The notes: generated by a model not told the origin, from the letters alone. A stretch of DNA of 64,000 nucleotides from Labyrinthula sp. Ha (GCA_015227615.1 JAALGZ010000084.1:16559-80558); one strand, 5' to 3'. Positions 23,737 through 37,731 are shown, counted from the stretch's first letter. A program made the numbers and translations.

Positions 23737-26700
23737 CTCGGAAATTTTATATTATCTGAGCTTATCCTCTAGGTTGAAATTTTGCTCATTGTTTGATTAA
23801 AAAAACTCAGGAGTGTCTAGTCTTGCTTGGGGTTTACATAGAACTTAACACTTGGATTTTGTTAATAGGGCATTACCACGGTAATTACGTTCGTTCTAAA
23901 CTCATCTTCTAAGTCGTGTTTGCATAAGTCTGACTCTATATGTAACCAGCTAAGGCCTGTTTTTCTTTGAAATACTGAAAGACGGGAAAGCTAAAAAGAA
24001 AACCTTTGCTGGATTAGTCCTGCCCGAGATTGCGAACAGAGTCAGTACTGCTCACGGACAAAGTGCTTGATAGGGTGATCATAGCTAATAACCAGAAATT
24101 AATAGAAAAAAAAATTACTAGTTTTCAGGTAGGATATATAGTTAATGTGACTCTAGTTTTATTTTATTTTCTTAGAAAATAATAATGACGACAGTAATTA
24201 TGTTGAACAGATATAGCTATTGGACAAGATTTTTTCTTGAACGAACAGGGTTTTAAGTTACTAAAGTATCCTGCTTTTAATCTCCAAGAGTCCCCAAAAG
24301 TACTTGAAATTGATTACCTATTAGTCCAAATTGCTCAAGCGGTTATCTCCCGCATTTCTTGACAATATTGACTGTAGCTGCCAAATCCAAACCACTTATG
24401 GAAACCAAATTTCAAAGAACAAGTTTGTACCCCTAAAAATAAACTTCAAAACAGAACATATTATTTCAAAAAGATATTCATTTGATATGTATCAGACAGC
24501 AGTTGCTCAATGTGTTAATGCAAAATTAAGTAAGATACTGTATTCTTACCATTTCTCTTCCAATCTTCAAGAGTTGATTGTCCAATAACCCTCAGCTCTA
24601 CATATTTCAGTCTGCTCCCATTGGTTGACATATTCATTGGCGACATTAACCTTTCCCAACATAAATCATGCTGATATATTTTCTGAATCAAGACTCTGAA
24701 TGCTTTAACTCTTTATTATTATTAAAAACTCTTTTCCAAAATACACTTTCTATCGCATCAGACACAGAGAAAAAGGTGAAAGATTTGTCACCTTTCTGAG
24801 ACCGTGTCAAAAAAAAATCTTTCATATTTACTCCAGGTTACTACAAAGACAAGACATTTAAGTACAAATGTAAACTAGAGTATTTTTTCTGTTTGTTTCA
24901 TTATCGTCAAAGTCACGTGTCTCACAAATTTCCATCCCAACAGCCATAACGTCATAAAATATACCTTGTTTATTAGTTGTGGGCAGTTATATCTATCCCA
25001 TCAGTTTAAGAACCAAGATATCGCAAATTCTCTCATTTTGGGGTCCTACGTACTTTCCATGCAGCCATCATGTAGCTGTCCACCTATGTAGCCTAGGATG
25101 CTATTCAACCGAAATGCAATATAGATTGTAACAGGCCGTTGACATATATTGAGTAAAAACTTGCGGCTAGTACTTTAAGTTAAGATCTAAGCTTGAGACA
25201 AGAAAGAAGACTTTGATCAATCTACCTGGATTACGTGACAAAGCTCAATGGTTTTAGCATGTTAATGTTAATCAAATTGAACGACTCATATATAGCTAGA
25301 AGATACCAATTAATATTGTCTTGATAAAGTAACTTTAAAGTGCAGTAGTTCTCACTAAAAATGAATAGTTTGTATGAACATACATTTAGTCTTGATGTTA
25401 CTCTCTTCAAATGTTATAGGGCGCTTGCTATAATAACTCTAATTCTTGGATTCTACTGTTGAATGAATCCGGTAATTCAGCGTCATGAAAATAAATACAA
25501 CTATTCCCAAGTATACAAGTATATACTAAAAAATTTCCAATATTTTATACATTTCCTTAGATTGACAGAAGTTTAATTCTGGCCCTAAGTACTAATGAAA
25601 CACTGTGGACGAATTTCAGGATCTAAAGTACTTAATGATCTAGTCTTGTTCCTTATTTAATTCTAGCAAGAGTGAGCGTTTTCTTGGCCTACTAAAACAA
25701 TGAACAACTGGTGTGTACATCACAAAAGTATTCCAGCCTATAGTTACTGTTTTGAACTTAAGTAAAAAATGAACTACAGCACTATATAAAGCAATAAACA
25801 TTAAATTGAGCAAGAACTCTCTCTTTCATGAACTGGGCGGTATTAAGTCCTACCAACATAACCAATAAATTCGAAGTTTTTACCTGAATGCTAAAATAAG
25901 GAAAAAAATAGAATTTGTTACAATTTTGACAAACTCTTATTCTTAACTAATAGGAAGTCTGCGTAAAACCCTTCTATTATCCACAACACTGATGAATCTG
26001 TGGTATTAATACATAGACAATATATGGAATTTTATGTCACGCTTTATTAAGCTAACTCTTTTCCTTGCAGCCCCGTAATAATATAAGAATAGGTTGCAGT
26101 TATTATATATATATTGAAAATTGACAGCTTTCTAGGTACTAGGTCAAATCTTTTTTGCAGCTTCTGTGAAGTGTCTCAGACTTCTCCCACATAGTTTCTT
26201 AAATGAACTTTCTTAGTTAGCAAAAGCTTCATCTTCAGCCATGTATTATTGAAACCACCTTTTAATACTTTCTAAAGCTATTTAGACTAGCTTAGGATAA
26301 AATGCAATAAGTTGTCTCAGTTCTTAACCAACTTTCGAAAAAATGTTTATTTAAATTTCATTAATTTTGGTTCAATAGTTTCTGTTTAACAATTCTAAGC
26401 CTTTCATTATATTGGCTTAGTTTGGAGTAACTAGTTGTCTGACATCTTTGTTGAAACATATATTACTTAAGCCTCGATTGATATATTTGTTAACTATGGT
26501 GTTTTCTCTTTACGATTTTCACTGGATTTTCTAGATAATGTAGTATTGTGTTCTTGCAATTATAGCGATACCCAATGCGTCTAATCACTCAGCTTCCCAC
26601 CATGGCTACCCAGCCTTTATAGTCTCTTTAAATTTAATTTATTAATTCTACCTTTTACTAGTTACTACACAAGCTTGGGGATGTGTCACAGGATCATTTT

Positions 26701-28036
26701 ATTAAACTTGATAGGTTTAGTTCGGGTAATTGACCATCCTCAATGTAGGGGAACTAAAGTGAGTAACCATACATTTTCCTATTCTCAGGTTGACCCCAAT
26801 CAAAAATTAACTCTTATTCTTGGTTAAAAATGTTAAATTTCCTTGGATAGCATTTATGTTGTTCAAGTTTGCATGGAAACTCATCCGCAATGGCATGAAA
26901 TTCTGGCCATGATACCGAAAACGTACCAAAAAGACTACAAGAGAGAATTTGGGACTATTAGAAAGCGGCTGAAGTCATAATGAGTTTTTTTAGCGTCTCA
27001 GATTCATCAACCAAACTATATTTCACTTTGAATTAATTCGGCGAATTAAGAGTGTGTCCATATGGACTGAAAATGTACCAAAGGGGGTACTCGCATGAGT
27101 GAAGAATTGGACATGAAAGCATAGGAAAGTAGCACTTCACATTGCAAATATTTAATGTGTACAAGCAATGAACATATCTCCTGTCCTTGGGTTACCAATG
27201 TTATTCCTATTACTCATCTCTGCCCTCAAACTATGGTTTTTCTTCTTAACCCCATTCTACCTCCTGGCATCCATGAGTAGATATTTTAATCTATTATTAA
27301 AAGTTTCACAACTATTTTTCACTGTTGCATTAACATCTTTCTAGCAGATAATTCAATTAAAGTACTTTTCAACCTATGCTTTATTAATATATAATTATGA
27401 TGACTTTGAAATAACCAAGCATGACTAAAGCTATATTCATGAGTGGTTCAGAGTTTCTTAAGCATTCCAAGATTCAACTAATCGATGCTTCTACTCCTTA
27501 CGTGACTAAATTAGCTTATTAAGTCAACTGTTTTATCAGAGTAAGGCCCAAAGCATTCCAACTGATAATAGTAAAGATAAAGAGAAAACAATTAAACTTG
27601 GATTAATCAGAAAGTTTCACTCACGAAAATATCCAACTCAATGAGTTGAGTTTTTTTAATAAGTTCGTTGTAATGAAGGCACCAAAGTAGATGTTGTCTA
27701 AAACTTAATTCTCTCCATCCTAAATGGAATTAACCAAAATAATGAAGACTCTTGTTTCAATGTAACAGAAGTTGCAGGAGCACTATTTTATGTTCATTTT
27801 TTTTAAGTTTGAAGTTTAAGCGATTAATCTATTCGAAAAACTGTCTTTGAGTACTTTTCCCCCTTCTCCTGCAGATTTATTCACTCTATATAACCAAACA
27901 GTACTTCTTTTTAGACCTATTTATCAGATAGCAAACAAATTTCAAATTCACTTTCTATGCCTATTTTTAACATGAATAGAAGAAGTTGTGTTCCTCAAAG
28001 GATATATTCTACAGTATTGTTGAATAGAAAAAACTA
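23737..28036. other. Intergenic, about 4.3 kb, no supported gene
   Basis: AT-rich. A short exon-like stretch at 26851-26980 (+), preceded by a plausible 28-nt intron, reads VCMETHPQWHEILAMIPKTY and runs to a TAA; the exon before it does not join in this frame. Apart from that I see no gene, RNA or long repeat. Confidence 0.5.
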
Positions 28037-29068
28037 TTATCTGTTTGCTCTATATAAAACTATATCTTCTATATGCTCTAAAGTATCAGCAGTTAAACTT
28101 CTATTCATCTCTAATTCAAGTGTCTTCCCAAGCCTTTTTCTGAATCCTCTAAGATATGGTAAGTGAATTAACTTTCTTCCCTCCTCAATTTTCAATACTG
28201 AAATTAACCTAGTAAGAAAATATTTATTCTGCATATAGTGTTTTAATCTATACCCAAACTATTGCCTTTCTGCAATAAGTTTGATACATTTTAACAAAGG
28301 ATTACAAAATATTTTTAATTGCATATAAACAGAAACAAGAAATGCATTTTCTTTAATAATATATATTAATTCAATAAGTCTTGGAGTAGGAATATCTGTA
28401 TCATAGATACACAAGTTTTTTAGGTGACGAAGTTCATGCTTTAATTCTTTCCCTAAGCGAAAGTTCGGATCTGAAAGAAAATAAGAGAAGTCAAATTTTA
28501 GGTATCGGTAAGAAATTGATGTCTTATTTAGAGAAACAAAGTTATTAGAAAAGTGGGAAAGATCTAATGTTTCTTTGTAGGAACTTTTTAAGTTTTGTTA
28601 CAATATTCTGAACTTTTTTAGGTGAACTATTTTCTTCTCAAGATAAAGAATTGGCGCAACTTTTAACTTTGAAGAATAATAAGATATAAAAATTTTTGAT
28701 AAATTTGAAGAAAAAACATTTTTTGCATCAAATGTAATTATTCCTGTATGCGAGTATTCTTGGAGAAAGTCCATGAAAACTTTTTTATCTTTCTTGCTCA
28801 GTTTTGGTAAGTCTTGTATAACAGAGAAAACTAAAAAGAAATCACTTTTTAAAAATGAATGAACGAATTCTTGAATGCAAGAAATAAAAGTTTTGTAATT
28901 TTCAGCTGAAATGTGTTTCATAATCTCCAGTAAATCAACAACTTCTTGCTCAATCTTCACCTTTGACTCACTTCCTTTCTCTACAGGTAACAAAGGCTTA
29001 AATAACACAGATATTCGCTTTAACGATAAAAGATTTTTGAAATAAAGGAAAGATAATCGATTCTGCAT
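28037..29068 (-). pseudogene. Disrupted paralog of the neighbouring unknown gene (two in-frame stops)
   Basis: From the ATG at 29068 one reading frame runs about 344 codons with only two interruptions: TAA at 28600-28598 and TAG at 28261-28259. There is no frameshift. The whole frame aligns almost without gaps to the plus-strand gene at 29249-30322: FMDFLQEYSHTGIITF matches VIKFLTEFSLYGLVVF, NPLLKCIKLIAERQ matches KPILKIFKLLGQGD, and FLTRLISVLKIE matches FILLCSLLKIEQ. The stops fall inside aligned segments. A 30-nt intron could remove the first stop, but its acceptor would be AAAAAG and it would delete aligned residues, so I favour a recently inactivated gene. An alternative is that only the first 156 residues are made. 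Function unknown. Confidence 0.65.
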
Positions 29069-29248
29069 TCTAAAAACTTCTCGTTTACTTTTTCTCTATA
29101 GTTGGGATGTTTTATTTTACTTAATTTATGTTTATCTTACCGGTATATTGGCTATAACACCAGCTCATAATGGTAGAGTAAAAGTACCCTACTATTAACT
29201 ACCGTTAGAGAAAAAAGTTTTAAAGTAAAAGATCCAATTGAACATAGA

Positions 29249-30322
29249 ATGGAATCTGCGTTCTCAATCGACACCTTTCAGGTAATAGTATTTGCTGCAA
29301 ACTTAAATATTAAATTCATTGCTGGAAGATCAAGGACAGATAAATATTATGTTGCTGGAGGTGTTTATCCCCTCCTTTTCTGTATCAACGAAATAAAGGG
29401 TGAAAATCTGCAAGAATTTGTGTTTAACTTGAACGAAAATGCAAAACAAAATTTAGGAGAGAGTTATTATCTATGCGTTGATTTAGAGAAAGAAGGAAAA
29501 ATTCCAATTTCCAATAATGCAGATCCAGTCATTAAGTTCTTGACAGAATTTTCTCTATATGGTCTAGTAGTTTTTAAAGTAAGAACCCTTCTTGTACAAC
29601 ATCCAAGTATGCAGTTTATTATCAATTATTGTAATTATTCTCAAACTTCTGCAGTTTTTCTATTGAATTCCCCTGTAAATTTTGTTTCTGGGTTGAAACA
29701 ACTTCAAATAAGACTTCCTGCTGTCAAAAGTAATCTCACGTTGCTTTCTAAATTTGATAATGAAGTTATTTCTATTTCAAACTCTATTGTTTGGAGAAAA
29801 TATTTGAGCTCGAAAGATTCTCTATTTAACTTTAATTTCCGCTCAAAATCCTCGAAACTTCTTGAATTAGGATATTTTAGTGCGAGTACTATTTCTCTAA
29901 ACTTGGAGAATCACGGTGATTTATCAGCAACTGTTTTATTATTGAGTGCACTTAGCCAAAACCCATATATTAGAAAGCTGGATTTAGATGTAACTTTCTT
30001 GGAAAAACCCATTCTGAAAATTTTCAAGTTATTGGGTCAAGGAGATCAGTTTAGATATGGACTCACTCCTCCGACACAAAACGTAAAGGGATTTATCTTA
30101 CTTTGTTCTTTATTAAAAATTGAACAAGCTGTTGAATATAAAAGAAAATTTTTAACTTCTGAGTTTTATTCTTTGCAGTTGTTTCGTCAATATCGCATTG
30201 AGATTAATAAGGACTTGGAGGCGGACTATATTGTCATGAGAAGAAATGAAAAAAATAAATTTCTGAGAAGAGAATATCCATTTTTTAATAGGAATAATAG
30301 CTGGACGCTTGGAGATGTTTAA
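29249..30322 (+). CDS. Unknown protein, LRR-like C-terminal half
   Basis: Intact intronless frame of 357 aa. I do not recognise a family. The C-terminal half has leucine-spaced strands and helices resembling irregular leucine-rich repeats (for example ISLNLENHGD and IRKLDLDVTFLEKPILKIFK). No signal peptide or membrane segment is visible. It is divergently oriented to a paralogous copy at 28037-29068; 180 bp separate the two starts. The short motif agagaaaaagt (or close variants) occurs on both sides in mirrored position, so the inverted duplication seems to include the proximal promoter. This is the only intact copy in the window. Confidence 0.7.
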   Translation: MESAFSIDTFQVIVFAANLNIKFIAGRSRTDKYYVAGGVYPLLFCINEIKGENLQEFVFNLNENAKQNLGESYYLCVDLEKEGKIPISNNADPVIKFLTEFSLYGLVVFKVRTLLVQHPSMQFIINYCNYSQTSAVFLLNSPVNFVSGLKQLQIRLPAVKSNLTLLSKFDNEVISISNSIVWRKYLSSKDSLFNFNFRSKSSKLLELGYFSASTISLNLENHGDLSATVLLLSALSQNPYIRKLDLDVTFLEKPILKIFKLLGQGDQFRYGLTPPTQNVKGFILLCSLLKIEQAVEYKRKFLTSEFYSLQLFRQYRIEINKDLEADYIVMRRNEKNKFLRREYPFFNRNNSWTLGDV

Positions 30323-33300
30323 GGATAATTACAGCAAGACAAAATAAATATTTTGCAAAGATCTTCTACCGTGAATTAATATCTCCATTGATTTTTTCGC
30401 CTCTTGCAAGTATCATTTTATTCTGTAAAGTTATGCACTAGAGTTAAAGATTTTTTGAGAGTTTATGTGTCCTAGCAAGCATGTTTCCCTTGGGTTAGCG
30501 CCCTGAAAAGTATTAGTGCAATACAATTGCTTTTCGCCTTGAATATGGAGTTTTATCTATATGTTTCTGCGTAAATAAGTTGACCATTATGTCTCAAACT
30601 ATTTTTGTAACCAGGTTAATTACACTTGGATTATGTATCTCATAGGAAATGTAATTGTAACATTTTTTTTATTTTTCTCTGCTGGTGATTCTTTTCTTTC
30701 TCTCTAGACTTGATCTTACTGATGAAATGCTTATGAATACTTTAGTTTTCTGGTATTCACTTTATGTGACTGGTTCGCCATAGCACTCACACACTTGGTT
30801 TACTGGGATATATTTTTCTCATCCTGGAATCTTTTATACCCAAGGATGTGGTTAGGTCTATTCTGCTTTTTACTAGTAAAGCTAACAAGAAGATACTTGG
30901 ATAAACTTCACGAAGAGTAAGCAGATGTATAAGCACAGATTGTCAACAAAAAACAGACATAGTGAGTGAGTCTAGATGTAAGTTGAACGTTCAATACCTG
31001 AGTTTCAACAGATAATATGATTGAAATGGTTGATTGCTTTGTGGAAATCAAGTCCAGAACTTACAAAAAGTGTTCTAAAAATCTGCTCCGAGATTTTTTA
31101 TTTGCAAAAGACATTAAGTTCTATATATTGAATAATCTTTACTTTATTAAGGCAAGTAGCCCAAAACATGAAGCAAATGACATGAAGAATAGCTACACGG
31201 TAAATAAGTCTATTTGAGTTAATAGAGGCTAACTTTAGTATCTTACATACAACATTGAAAGCAAAAAGCTCTAAAATTGCGCCAGAGTTGACTCAATAAA
31301 CTACTTTGTTGGTATTTTGTTTGGCAATAGTTCCTATTATATATATAGTTATTTGTAATACTGATACAATGTCACTTCTAATGTATTTAACACTTATTAG
31401 ACTTTATTTTAAGTACATAATAGTTTCGTTCAGCGTTAGATTTCTAGAGAATAAAAGAATGGAATGGCTGCAATAGATCCGAAAATGGAAGTATTAATGA
31501 TAGATGACTCTAGATATTAAGATAAAGGTGCAATGTTGAAGCTTAATTTTATTAATTTAACCAGTACTGACAATGATATTGAGAATTAAACTCTTCTAAG
31601 TCAGCCATAGACAAATTGCAAAGTTGTTATTAGGTGGATATCTGTGGGAGATATAGCCTGTGACACTTCTAGCTACATCATGTTGGTTATGAGCGCGTGA
31701 GAGTAGACTGATTCTTCAAAAAATGTTTGCTTGATTCGCTTACGTACAGACTACTAAAACATGGAGTATGTGGAATACTTAAACATTTTAGTTCTGGAAA
31801 TTTCAGATTAAATATGCCGGGCGTACCAATGAGATCTACCAAGGCTGAAGAAAAGCTTTGTATATTGTATACCCCGTAATTGAAGATTCTTTTAACCTCT
31901 AATGGACTTTGATGGAAGTCCTTATTCGGGGTGAAAACTAAAATTTCTTAGATCCACTGTCAATGAATTTATTCGAGACAAGTTCACATCACTTTCCCCT
32001 CATTCTTGATTTAATGAAGATCTTGTCTCTGAATAATCTAACTTTACGCAGCAGAACTTTTTGATTAATTAATAAAACCAAAGGAACGTTATGTTGGGCT
32101 TTTACAGAGACATGAATATTTTCCCTCAAGAAACCTCTCCAAGCAAAAAAAAACAATCCACATTTATTTCAATAATATTTGTCTTTTGAGAAGGTTTAGG
32201 ATAAATATATAGGGAGCTTTATCTCTATTGTGAGAGTCTTTTGTAAGAATGTAAAGCATAATGTTTCAAGAACTGAAGCATTGGTGTTCAACAGCAAAAA
32301 GTATCTATACAGATACATGTAGCTCAGATAGTTGAGGGTCTTATCTTCCTTTTTTGGTACAACTTATTAAAATATCCAAGAGTAAGCTTGAACTTCATGA
32401 ATAAAAATAAGAAAAATCTTCAATAAGGTTTATAACAAAACAGAACTCTGTAGTTCCAATATTCATTAGTTTCACTTGGGTAAACGTGGTTTTTCTGTGA
32501 GGTAATTTACTGAAGTTTTTGTGTGAAAGAGTATTGCTTAATACGATTTAATTTATAGTTGCCAAGATTGATATATCGTTTTCATTCTCAGTTTCTAGAT
32601 GTTTTCACAAATTTGGACTACTTGTGTATATAAGAATTGAGTTCTATGGAGTTCATAGTAAAGTTTCCCAATCAATAAACTTTTGAAAGCTAAACTGAGC
32701 CAATGAATACATACTCCAAACTTTGGACAAATTGCATGTTAAGTTGTGATGAAACTTCTTCCTCAGATGAACATAGAAAGATTTTTGCCACAGCTCAATT
32801 GATGGTACAGTTCTTGAGATGAAATATGGATGGGGTACTGGAATTAGAACTGATACGCAGCAAGATCGTTTGCAGGAGTCTAGTTAGTACAATCAATCAT
32901 CAGCAAAAATAAAGGTAAGTTCTAACGAAAGCTTAAGTATTAATCGCGTTAGACTTTTATATCTTAAACTCATAGTCTAATGCTTTGTATGTTAAAACTA
33001 TGTATATCCAAACCTTAATCTAAAACTTTCGTTCATGGGTTAACTATATTTTGACTCCAAATGGATCTATAATTAGATTCTATTAATAAAAATTGACCTC
33101 AGTACCTTCCTCATATACTTAAGCCAAATCGTTGACACCCAATCACTTATCAAAGTAAATAGCATCAGTCGAATAAAGTTGTGACTCTTGAGTTGAGAAC
33201 AGAATCAGAGAGACTTGCCCAGGTATCTAGCTAATAATAGGGTATCATTCATATGAGTGAGTTATTACAGGAATTTTCTTGCGTTGTATCTATTTTATCA

Positions 33301-36300
33301 CCTGCTGTGAGAAGTCTTTCGGTCTCTAAAAAGTATAATCTTGTAAATACGATGACCTTCGAAGCATTGTCGGTATCGTTTTCGGTGACAATCCTCAAAA
33401 TTTGTATTGATCACCGTAAGAAATATTTCGCTTCATATCTAAGACCCAATTGCTGAATGGTTTGAAGCTGATGCTCATTCATTAAATTGAGGTATTACGA
33501 TTGCTATGGCACGTTTCCTCTTTGCCTTAAATAGTAAGAATATACAAACCTATAGTTTTTACTTATATAATTGGCTAAACACCAGATGTTTCTGGTCTAT
33601 GTTGCACTAATATACATTGTATCTATTTTTGAACAATAACCCGTAAATTAGATTCTTGAAATTCAAGAGATATTTAGAATTTTTAATAATTTGGCAGCAC
33701 AATTCTTACGTATATTCCTCTTGTTGCATTGGTTAGATGATTTCGCAGCATTTTGGTTTATTATTGGTAATCCTTTATTTTAATAACAGAGACGGCCAAA
33801 TGATTAAAAAGATATTTTGTTTCTTTCTTAACTAATGACCATCGGTAGATGAATGTTGTGGCCGAATTTGTATTTCAAGCTTCAGGAATAGTAAGAATCA
33901 TTTGTTAGAAACAAACATTCCGTATTTTTAAGACTAAATCAAAATCGGAAAGAATATATATTTCTTCATTCTTAATTTCATCAGTATACATTCCTACTTT
34001 CAGTCTAGATCTACTTCAAAAGAAAACACAAGGCCAAAGTAACTAATAAGATTGAGTCTAGGAATCAATAATTTTAGGATCCATGTTTTCCTTTATGGTC
34101 TTGAAGCTTAATCAAGTATTATACCAACGTTCATTCGGTGAAATATCAATTCTTACTAACATATAAGAAAGTGCAGAAAAGCACGTTTCTGGAAAAGGTT
34201 GTCACTCTTGGAATTCATCATTTAAAATTATTACTACACTTTATTAATCTGTAAATTCGGGACAAAAAAAAATCTTATAGGACACCAGCTATCATCTTCA
34301 CTGAGGATAGTCTTATATCGCATAAACGAATTTTCTATTAAACTCTTGACAGCCATTTTTTTGGATTGAGGTTCATAATCCCGGGCATTACAACTACTCT
34401 TTGGTTGAATTTATTCCTACACTTAACCTTTATTTAGTCATTTTTGATGACCACATGGTAGACATGTATTGTATGTTTCATTACGTTCTTGCTGTCAGTT
34501 TCTGGATGAAAACCTGTAGTTTTAATTGAGCACTTTATTTGCTTCTTGAGCATGATTTGTATACAACTTCATATTAAACTTCACCTTATGGGCATTTATT
34601 TAGTTATCAGAAAAATTCGAAGAAAAACATGAATATAATTAATTTTTTTCTTGCTTCAGGTATTATTTTTTTTACAAATCTCGACTATAAATTTGGCCCT
34701 TAAGTTTTAATTTAACATTAGGGTTGTGCATATACCTTTTGAATCCTGAGGATTGTTGAAGCATACTGTTATGGCAAATAAATATTTAAAAGCAACAGTT
34801 CCGCTTCACTTTTTATTCCTCTACTTATATGAAGAACTATTTTCCCTAAGTTATTCTTTTTCTATTGTAAGATAGTTCTATCATAAGCCTTTAGTTGGCT
34901 TAATTTAAAATAAAATCATATAAACTTTTCTTAACAAGGCTAATATATTTTAACAAATGAGATAGAGATAAATTGATATAACATATACGTTTGACATATG
35001 CTATTATTACGTGAACTAGATATAGTTAAATGTAAATTCTCACATAGTTAATGCTTCCCATAGTTTCCTTATTATATATTCATATGAATTTTCTTATTTC
35101 TTGAGTCATTTTCTCTATATAATCATACAATACAGTGAAGAACTGCCTTGGAAAGATTTTTATAAGTTGTCGAACTGGATGGAGATCATTGAGAAAAATC
35201 TACTATGTTTCAGTCGCTCTTTAACATTTAACGCTAGTTTAACATTTTAGTCAATGTTATCTTTTATCTTTAACAAGATATAATTTGCTGCAGTGTGGTC
35301 TTATATGTCCAAACTCTGTGTATTTAGTTGATATTATCATATAGGTAGTTCTTTCTTTGGTAGTAGAGAGACTTAAATATATTAATGAAAATTGTTATAT
35401 AACGAAATGGGAGCTACAAAGTTTTCTCTGGCTAAGGCTCTGGATTCATTAAATGTGGAAAAATAGTTTAATTTTGTATGTAACTTGTATTTCTTTTCAT
35501 TGGTTCTTTTGTTTCATTATTTTGAACTTCTTGTTTTCGGGATCTGAGTCATAAAAAAGTATTAATTAGTTCAGAGAACTAAATTTTTTATCTACCCGGT
35601 TAAAATATAACCTAAATATAGAATAATTCACTGCCATAAGTTTCTGTTAATCTTCTGTTGAATTATTTCATGAAAAGCAACACCAACAATGAATCATTCT
35701 GAAGACTGATAAAACTTGTTGTGAAATACTTTCAAGATTAGATATACAGAACGGAAAGAGCTTTTTTGGAGTTAACAGCGTTTATAAATGGTTAAATGGT
35801 AAAAAGCTTTTATGTTTCTGTTTTTGTATACTTAATGGACTAAATTTGCAAGATTGTACTTCTGAAGGGCTTATCAAAACTGGTTCATGGTTTAAAATTA
35901 AGCGCCCCTTAGGAAGCGATAGCTCAGAGAATAATTAAAAAATGCGAGCACAATGCATTCTATATATTATTAAGCAAAAATTTTAAAGAAAAACACACAG
36001 AATGCTTAGATAATACTATTTTTCTTAGTCGCTCACGGATTAAATTACAGGTGTTAATTACTATTAATTTTTGAATTAATAGAATAACAGAGTTCATCCA
36101 AAGAAGAACTCAATATTAAGCAAAATAAACTATATTTAGTACAACAACATATTAACTTACAATGTTTAGGCTTCACGGTTCACTACTTCCAGAGCTTTGG
36201 AGCTTGTGGTTTGGATGCCACCAAATTTTCTCGTTGATAGGTTAATGATATTCTGTATATTTTTCTAAGTTTCTACGGTATAAATTAAAAATTTTTTCTT

Positions 36301-36629
36301 TGCAAAAGAAAGAAATAAACCATTGAAAGACCAGCCCTTTCAATAACTTCACCTTGCGGTATTTTAATTAAAAGCACTATATATGGAATGTTAAATTTAC
36401 GGTTTTTGAAGTCTGAATTTTAAAAACAAAGCAAAAAAAAAACTATTATTTTAAATAAAATAAATAAACCAAACTCCTTCTAAATCAATTTGTTCAACTC
36501 TCTCGTAGTAGAATTCTAAAAAGGCTTTTTGAGAATCACTCAAGGTATTAATCATAACCTAAAATTCTTCTGCTTAGAAAAGTGTTCCTTTGTATCACAA
36601 CGTTGCATTACTGCGACAGGAATATAAAA
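30323..36629. other. Intergenic desert, about 6.3 kb
   Basis: Strongly AT-rich sequence with no open frame longer than about 67 codons that looks like protein, no tRNA or rRNA pattern and no transposon hallmark that I can see. The carrier gene promoter is at its right end. Confidence 0.5.
36602..36614 (+). promoter_or_regulatory. 13-nt motif gttgcattactgc upstream of the carrier gene
   Basis: The same 13 bases occur at about 60437-60449 upstream of RPC4. Here they end 15 bp before the carrier ATG. A shared initiator or 5'UTR element is possible. Confidence 0.35.
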
Positions 36630-37599
36630 ATGGAGAAAACAGAAAATCAAAAACTTCTCGCTACAGCCTTAGGTAAATTACTGCTTAAATTATAACCTTT
36701 TAGGTTCCTCAACCTCTGGGGTACTTGCAAGGTTTCCATGTCACCCAATTGATACTTTAAAGTCAAGAATACAGGCCTCTTCACTGAAGAAGCAACCGAC
36801 GCCCAGTTCTCAGACGACTCCTTTTCGAAATCTTTTCAAATCAGTTAAAACTCATATAATCTCTGGAACACCGTCGCAGACGATTCGTTCTCTTTACCGA
36901 GGTTTTGGAGTGACAGCTCTTGGCTCAGCCCCAGCTACTTGTCTTTATTTCTCTTCTTATCAAGTCTCCAAAGGAAAGTTGTCTAACCTCTTTCAGAGCG
37001 AAGAAACTTCTTTTTTAGTTCACTTTACTTCTGGATTGGTTGCTGAAACCGTTAGCTGTGTTCTTTTTGTACCTATTGACGTCATTAAGGAAAGGATGCA
37101 GATACAAAAATCCAAACAAACAGCTAAGATCTATTATAGTTCCACTTTAGATGCAGTAAAAAAGATCCGTTCAAATGAGGGATTCTTCGCATTATATAAA
37201 GGCTACGGAGCAACTGTTTTATCCTTTGGACCATTTTCAGCGTTTTATTTTATGTTTTATGAGAAAATGAAGAGTTATGGGAGTGCAGGTGGTGAAACAC
37301 CAGGCATTGGAAAGTTAGCAGCATTTAGTGCAGTTTCGGGAGCTTTAGCCAGTTGGATCACTTCTCCATTGGATTTAGTTAAACTTCGATTACAGGTTCA
37401 GCGATCCGCAAAGGCTGCAGGTGAAGCCAAGGGAGAATACCGAAACATGTTCCAGGGATTGGCACTTGTGTTTAGAAATCAGGGTCTAGAAGGGTTGTTC
37501 AGGGGTTCTTTGGTTAGAATGAGTTTTCATGCCCCAAGTATGGCTATTAACATGGCTTTATTTGAGCATATGCATTCTTTTTATTTACAGTTTGTTTAG
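36630..37599 (+). CDS. Mitochondrial carrier family (SLC25) protein
   Basis: Six-helix solute carrier of the mitochondrial inner membrane. Exons 36630-36672 and 36704-37599, one 31-nt intron, 312 aa. All three signature motifs are present: CHPIDTLKSR (repeat 1, about residue 28), FVPIDVIKERMQ (repeat 2) and TSPLDLVKLRLQ (repeat 3). Each repeat also has its second half motif: SLYRGFG, ALYKGYGATVLSFGP and GLFRGSLVRMSFHAP. The intron falls in codon 15, just before helix 1. The substrate cannot be read safely from the sequence. The gene is convergent with the GNAT gene, 132 bp between stops. It ends in TAG. Confidence 0.93.
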
Positions 37600-37731
37600 T
37601 TTATTTGAACAAGGGCTCTAAGGCAAAAAAAAAGCTCCTCTACAAAGGCTACAGCCATAGAGTTAACAATAAATTATATCTAGTCCACCAGAAGTCCTTT
37701 TCAATGCTTCTGCAACAAAACTTCTACAATC

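Noticed and set aside
28585-28614. 30-nt intron removing the first stop of the left paralog
   Set aside because: The acceptor would be AAAAAG, unlike the TAG/CAG/GAG ends of the supported introns, and the removed residues align with the intact paralog.
28037-29068. Reassigned stop codons (TAA/TAG as Gln) to explain the two stops in the left paralog
   Set aside because: TAA and TAG both end intact conserved genes in the window (HDAC TAA, CIAO1, carrier and RPC4 TAG), so the code is standard.
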